The position numbers were made by a program, and so were the translations under genes. Below are positions 7,067-11,172 of a stretch of DNA of 11,172 nucleotides, one piece after another. The DNA is from Sutterella sp. GTDB taxonomy: Bacteria > Pseudomonadota > Gammaproteobacteria > Burkholderiales > Burkholderiaceae_F. The stretch spans positions 2,521 through 13,692 of the forward strand of contig DXSO01000008.1 of the NCBI GenBank assembly GCA_019410445.1. The letters are read 5' to 3'. How positions within the stretch are numbered: the first letter of the stretch is position 1; each line of letters begins with the position of its first letter. Under the pieces are notes generated by a model that worked only from the letters and a program-made list of their open reading frames with translations, searched no databases and had not been told where the DNA came from.

Positions 7067-8529
7067 TATTGTCCTTTCCGTTTGTTGTCAGCATCAATAA
7101 GCGCCTGAGCACCTCCCGAAGCACACCAGTTGAGCACTGCCTGAGAGAAAAGACGATCGTTATTGAGCTTTTTGCCGTTCATCATCACGACCACACTCCA
7201 ACGACGAGCATGAATGTCGGTTACGTACCCTGCAATGGATCTGACATCCCGAATAAGGCCTGTCTTGATATGAGCACTTCCCACAGTCAACGGACGCTTT
7301 TTCATCGTTCCGTCATACCCTGCCAAAGGAAGTGAGGCCATGAACTCGGGCATAACGTACGAGTTGTATCCGTAATTGAGCACTCGTCCAAGTGTTTCCG
7401 CCGCAATTTTTGTTTTTCGCGAAAGTCCCGAACCGTTATCGATATATGTTCCCTTCGGCAAGGCGCCTGCCACCTGCTTGAGCCAATCTTCAACAACAGC
7501 TCGGCTTCGACGCAATGTCGCCGGCTTATGCTCGCCGTCAGCATCCGTACGAGAAAGCGTCAGAAAAAGATGCCTAGCCATCGTATTGTTGGAATACTTG
7601 TTAACCCAGGACACAATTTTCGGCAGTGATGCGGACTGTGATTGAACCAATCGAACTCCGAAATCTGCATCAACGCGTCCTTCCTTGATCATTCCTGTCC
7701 AGACAATGCCCGCGGATCTGAACATCGGCCGCAGCAGTCGCGCAAGATAATCATCGCTTTTCCAACGAGCAACATGCAGTGCCTTGACACCGCAAGCGGC
7801 AGGCAGCGCTCCGTCAAAGCGAACTCCCGAAGCATTAAAACGTGCTTTAAGCGCCTTTTTCCAATCGCCGCAAGATCCTGCACTTAATCGAACGCGTTTC
7901 GGAACGGCGAAACCATCCAAAACAGGCAGCGCAGTCACACGTGCCCATTGCCCATTTTCTTCAGGCTCGAAAGTAATTGACAACGACTTGAGGTTCACAA
8001 GTGCGGCATCAGCCTGTACGTTGTATGAGCGGTCGGGAGAAGCATCAAAAGCCGCTGGATCAAGCCCCCTTTCATCAAAGGCTGATCGATCGACAATGAT
8101 ATTTCCCTCAATCTTTCTCACGCCGATTTGGCGCAGTTTTTCCGTCAGCAACCAAACCTGTTCAATCATCAGATGCGGATCCCCCGTGCCAATCAGTGCC
8201 ACGGATCGCACAACACCCTTGCTGTCAGGAAACGCAGCAGCCCGCACTTGTGTCTGCCATGTGAAATCCGGCTTGAGAAGATCCAACGATGCAAGCGTCG
8301 TCACCACTTTTACGACGCTTGCCGGCTGCATGGGATGTTGAGTACGGTGAGAGACCACCGGCACATTGACTCCGGCCGGAGACACCCAAACCGAAACCGA
8401 ATCCAATGGGATGTTCGCTCGCGCCAAAGCCTTGGTCAACGGTTCAGGTAACTGAGCCAATGCGAGCAGCGGCAAACAAAGCAACGCCAGAAAGGCGCTT
8501 GACTTCAGTGCAGCAAATTTCGTCATCAA
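7066..8529 (-). CDS. dacB: D-alanyl-D-alanine carboxypeptidase/endopeptidase (PBP4 family)
   Basis: This is a periplasmic class C low-molecular-weight penicillin-binding protein (peptidase S13) that trims peptide stems and cuts cross-links of peptidoglycan. It has 487 residues, close to E. coli PBP4 (477). A signal peptide covers about residues 1-25 (hydrophobic FLALLCLPLLALA, cleavage near AQ). All three active-site motifs are present: Ser71-Val-Val-Lys74 (PASVVK), Ser313-Asn-Asn315 (KYSNNTMARH) and Lys422-Thr-Gly424 (SAHIKTGLIRDV). The long insert between the first two motifs is the expected S13 pattern. The frame starts with two Met codons (8529 and 8526), and there is only a purine-rich GGAGAGCAGG region farther upstream as a weak ribosome binding site. 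It is the first gene of a pair with the downstream EamA transporter. Confidence 0.95.
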   Translation of the reverse strand: MMTKFAALKSSAFLALLCLPLLALAQLPEPLTKALARANIPLDSVSVWVSPAGVNVPVVSHRTQHPMQPASVVKVVTTLASLDLLKPDFTWQTQVRAAAFPDSKGVVRSVALIGTGDPHLMIEQVWLLTEKLRQIGVRKIEGNIIVDRSAFDERGLDPAAFDASPDRSYNVQADAALVNLKSLSITFEPEENGQWARVTALPVLDGFAVPKRVRLSAGSCGDWKKALKARFNASGVRFDGALPAACGVKALHVARWKSDDYLARLLRPMFRSAGIVWTGMIKEGRVDADFGVRLVQSQSASLPKIVSWVNKYSNNTMARHLFLTLSRTDADGEHKPATLRRSRAVVEDWLKQVAGALPKGTYIDNGSGLSRKTKIAAETLGRVLNYGYNSYVMPEFMASLPLAGYDGTMKKRPLTVGSAHIKTGLIRDVRSIAGYVTDIHARRWSVVVMMNGKKLNNDRLFSQAVLNWCASGGAQALIDADNKRKGQ

Positions 8530-8652
8530 AAATCAGCGCCTGCTCTCCAGCAAGCATCCTCCCACTATCTCAGCCTGCGGCTGTTTACTTCTTATCGCCG
8601 GCATTGTGGCAATTCTATCGACTATGAGGGCTTCACTGCATTGATTGCTGCC

Positions 8653-9630
8653 TTACTTTGTATTTTCCAGTGATGACTCTTTCCAGCGATGAGCAATATC
8701 CTCTCCGGATACAGATTTACGAGGACTGACGGCAAGCAAAACAACTGTCGTGAGAACCAACACGATTCCCGCCAGTTCTATTGAGCCGATTTCCTGATCC
8801 AAGGCAAAAACCGAAATGACGTAAGCGGTTACGGGCTCTGCACACCCCAAAATTCCAACAATGACAGGAGAAATCAAACGAATCGCCGCCATGTAACAGC
8901 AAAACGAAACCAACGTACCCAAAATCACCACATGTCCTAGCAAAGCCGCGGTACGTATATCCAACGCGTTCATCGACAAACCCTTGCCCCCAAACACGGC
9001 AACGCCGGCTGCCATGAGTCCTCCGAAAAGCATTGCGCAGCCCATCACTGCGATCACTGAGACGCGTTTCAACAGTTCCCGAGGCTGCACCGAATAAGCA
9101 GCCGTCATCACTGCGCAGCCAACTGCCCACAACAACCCATGCAGATTAAATCTTTCAATGTTGAACTCTCCTTTGGTCACGATAAGCGCAACTCCAGAAG
9201 CTGCCAACACAAAGCACAACATCATCCGAGGTGTCGGTAGGCGTCTGTTGACAATTGCCTCCCACAAAGCCACCCACAACGGCACGGTTGTAAGCACGAT
9301 CGCGGCGGCACCAGCATTGGAGTAGCGAATCGCCTGCAAAAAAGCAAACTGCCCCGCATAAATGAAAAACGCTCCGAACACAACATCTCGCAAGTTGGCT
9401 GCAACCGTAAAAATCTTGCGAACATCTTCCGTTGTCTTGTATAGGCTCCAAATTAAAAGCAGAGCACCTGCGCAGCACAAACGCACAACAACAAGCGTAA
9501 CAGCATCCACAACTCCCTCGGCCATGATCAGTTGCGCCGCTACTGCCATGGATCCCCAGAGAACGGCAGCTGCCAAAGTCAAAAAAACGCCGTGGGAAAA
9601 AGCACCGGTACTGCGAAATGCTCCAAGCAT
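8653..9630 (-). CDS. DMT-family (EamA) transporter, 325 aa
   Basis: This is a second inner-membrane drug/metabolite transporter with two EamA repeats (about residues 12-150 and 165-300). The N-terminus has FLTLAAAVLWGSMAVAAQ, repeat one has FFIYAGQFAFLQAIRYSNAG, and repeat two ends ILGCAEPVTAYVISVFAL, all usual for the family. It then has a basic/acidic cytoplasmic tail (RKSVSGEDIAHRWKESSLENTK). The substrate is unknown. I chose the ATG at 9630; an in-frame TTG four codons upstream (9642), with AGAGAGA six bases before it, is a possible alternative giving 329 residues. It is clearly different in sequence from the 292-residue paralogue at 6188-7066. 123 bases without a strong terminator separate its stop from dacB, so some readthrough into dacB is possible. 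Confidence 0.9.
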   Translation of the reverse strand: MLGAFRSTGAFSHGVFLTLAAAVLWGSMAVAAQLIMAEGVVDAVTLVVVRLCCAGALLLIWSLYKTTEDVRKIFTVAANLRDVVFGAFFIYAGQFAFLQAIRYSNAGAAAIVLTTVPLWVALWEAIVNRRLPTPRMMLCFVLAASGVALIVTKGEFNIERFNLHGLLWAVGCAVMTAAYSVQPRELLKRVSVIAVMGCAMLFGGLMAAGVAVFGGKGLSMNALDIRTAALLGHVVILGTLVSFCCYMAAIRLISPVIVGILGCAEPVTAYVISVFALDQEIGSIELAGIVLVLTTVVLLAVSPRKSVSGEDIAHRWKESSLENTK

Positions 9631-9663
9631 GGTTCTATCCAAGAAAATCTCTCTTCACACGGC

Positions 9664-9693
9664 AATCTATCCCAGACAAACCCTATTGGACAA
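9664..9693 (-). promoter_or_regulatory. Likely promoter of the second EamA gene
   Basis: On the minus strand TTGTCC (9693-9688, 4/6 to the -35 consensus) and TAGATT (9669-9664, 4/6 to the -10) lie 18 bases apart. Transcription would start near 9657, about 25 bases before the ATG. The -35 sits inside a near-perfect dyad (9686-9704). Confidence 0.4.
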
Positions 9694-9704
9694 GTCTTAT
9701 CCAA
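9686..9704. promoter_or_regulatory. Dyad overlapping the -35 of the second EamA gene, possible operator
   Basis: TTGGACAAG (9686-9694), one T, then CTTATCCAA (9696-9704): a 9-1-9 inverted repeat with a single mismatched pair. Its place over the putative -35 box fits repression by a dimeric regulator, but no regulator gene is in the window. Confidence 0.4.
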
Positions 9705-9775
9705 CTCATTTCAAGTTCTGCCCGGTCAACGATCATGCCCGTTTCAATAAGAATGAAAATTTTTTTATTTGGGGA

Positions 9776-9804
9776 CTTGAAATGCTAAAACACCATCCCC
9801 ATAT
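9776..9804 (+). promoter_or_regulatory. Sigma-32 heat-shock promoter of groESL
   Basis: CTTGAAA (9776-9782) and CCCCATAT (9797-9804), separated by 14 bases, match the sigma-32 (RpoH) consensus CTTGAAA-N11-16-CCCCATNT in every defined position. The start point would be near 9811, giving a leader of about 95 nt before groES. An A/T tract (about 9754-9770) precedes it and may act as an UP-like element. Confidence 0.93.
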
Positions 9805-9810
9805 GGTGTT
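9789..9810. promoter_or_regulatory. Perfect 8-6-8 dyad across the groESL -10 element
   Basis: AACACCAT (9789-9796) and ATGGTGTT (9803-9810) are perfect inverted repeats around CCCCAT, which is itself the core of the sigma-32 -10 element. The left arm lies in the spacer and the right arm runs to the expected start site. This is not the CIRCE sequence. It is a candidate binding site for an extra repressor, inferred from symmetry and position only. Confidence 0.45.
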
Positions 9811-9815
9811 CTAGC

Positions 9816-9873
9816 GGCGGGCTCGATGCTCGCCTTGATTTGATTTCATACTGCAAGCCGTCCAAAACGGCTT
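9816..9873 (+). promoter_or_regulatory. Two hairpins in the groES leader
   Basis: GGCGGGC (9816-9822) pairs with GCTCGCC (9828-9834), including one G-U, only a few bases from the expected 5' end. AAGCCGT (9855-9861) pairs with ACGGCTT (9867-9873). Neither covers the ribosome binding site at 9890-9893. They may protect the mRNA 5' end; no known thermosensor such as ROSE is recognisable. Confidence 0.4.
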
Positions 9874-9904
9874 TCTTATTCAAATTTTTGGAGTGAAAAC
9901 AAAA

Positions 9905-10192
9905 ATGCAGATCCGTCCGTTACACGACCGCGTGATTGTGAAGCGTCTTGAGGCCGAGCGCACGACCGCCAGCGGCATTGTCCTTCCGGATACCGCCGGT
10001 GAAAAACCCGATCAGGGTGAAGTGCTCGCTGTCGGCCCCGGCAAGCGCGACGAAGCCGGCAAGCTCCTGCCGATGGACGTGAAGGTCGGCGACCGTGTTC
10101 TGTTCGGCAAGTACGCCGGCCAGACCGTCAAGGTTGATGGTGAAGAACTTCTCGTGATGCGCGAAGAAGACATCATGGGCGTTCTCGAATAA
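9905..10192 (+). CDS. groES: Co-chaperonin GroES
   Basis: GroES is the heptameric lid of the GroEL chamber and acts in the cytoplasm with ATP-driven folding. The 95 residues are the normal length. The start MQIRPLHDRVIVKRLE, the mobile-loop segment (ERTTASGIVLPDTAGEKP, about residues 18-35) and the end LLVMREEDIMGVLE are family hallmarks. The ATG at 9905 has GGAG at 9890-9893, 11 bases upstream. A GTG at 9893 is also in frame but overlaps that GGAG and would add four residues not found in the family, so I reject it. It is first in an operon with groEL, 50 bases downstream and without a terminator between, under the sigma-32 promoter. Lysine codons are 6 AAG to 1 AAA, as in groEL. Confidence 0.97.
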   Translation: MQIRPLHDRVIVKRLEAERTTASGIVLPDTAGEKPDQGEVLAVGPGKRDEAGKLLPMDVKVGDRVLFGKYAGQTVKVDGEELLVMREEDIMGVLE

Positions 10193-10242
10193 TCGGTATC
10201 TTTTTGATTTCATTAAAGAATTTAAAACGGAGAAAATAGAAA

Positions 10243-11172
<930 letters not shown>

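Noticed and set aside
7784..8341. 185-codon open frame on the plus strand opposite dacB
   Set aside because: It is antisense to a gene with all PBP4 motifs intact, its translation is low-complexity Ser/Arg/Pro rich, and it has no ribosome binding site.
8571..8583. CAGCC-TGC-GGCTG hairpin between the second EamA gene and dacB as a terminator
   Set aside because: It has only five pairs with a three-base loop and no U-tract in the minus direction; too weak to call.
6188..9630. The two EamA genes as a recent tandem duplication around dacB
   Set aside because: Their protein sequences differ throughout, including length and tail, and no shared nucleotide stretch is apparent.
9776..9904. CIRCE/HrcA operator before groES
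   Set aside because: No TTAGCACTC or GAGTGCTAA, even with several mismatches, is visible in the region; the dyad present has a different sequence and spacing.
9893..9904. GTG at 9893 as groES start, adding MKTK
   Set aside because: The GTG overlaps the GGAG that serves the ATG at 9905, and GroES proteins begin with the M-(K/Q)-I-R-P-L segment.

Overview
The window reads as chromosomal DNA of a Gram-negative proteobacterium. It has a sigma-32 type promoter (CTTGAAA-N14-CCCCATAT) and no CIRCE element in front of groESL, a class A RNase P RNA, periplasmic DsbD and PBP4 proteins with signal peptides, and C5-pathway HemL. Base composition is moderate and the genes are compact. A betaproteobacterium, for example a Sutterellaceae-like lineage, would fit, but that placement is only an impression from protein similarity and codon use. 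I see no phage, insertion sequence, CRISPR, tRNA, rRNA or plasmid feature. Nothing here amounts to a clear undescribed multi-gene system; the interest lies in regulatory sites and RNA structure.

Layout. Positions 1-1668 (+) are the 3' part of an ADP-forming acyl/acetyl-CoA synthetase, cut by the window edge. It converges on rnpB (about 1762-2091, -), and the two 3' ends share a short zone with several hairpins. hemL (2267-3544, +) diverges from rnpB and ends in a GC-rich hairpin. A 345-base stretch without a clear gene follows (3545-3889), then dsbD (3890-6124, +). A strong two-way terminator (6143-6180) separates dsbD from a converging operon on the minus strand, dacB (8529-7066) then a DMT/EamA transporter (7066-6188), whose stop and start codons overlap by one base. 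A second EamA transporter (9630-8653, -) lies upstream of dacB on the same strand. It diverges from the groES (9905-10192, +) and groEL (10243 to the window end, +) operon.

Function. Most genes are housekeeping: tRNA 5' processing (rnpB), tetrapyrrole precursor synthesis (hemL), delivery of reducing power to the periplasm (dsbD), peptidoglycan trimming (dacB), chaperonin (groESL), energy or acyl-CoA metabolism (CoA ligase), and two metabolite exporters of unknown substrate. The most suggestive regulatory points are a perfect 8-6-8 dyad lying across the sigma-32 -10 element of groESL, a near-perfect 9-1-9 dyad over the likely -35 of the second EamA gene, and an RNase P RNA that appears to lack the P13/P14 arm.
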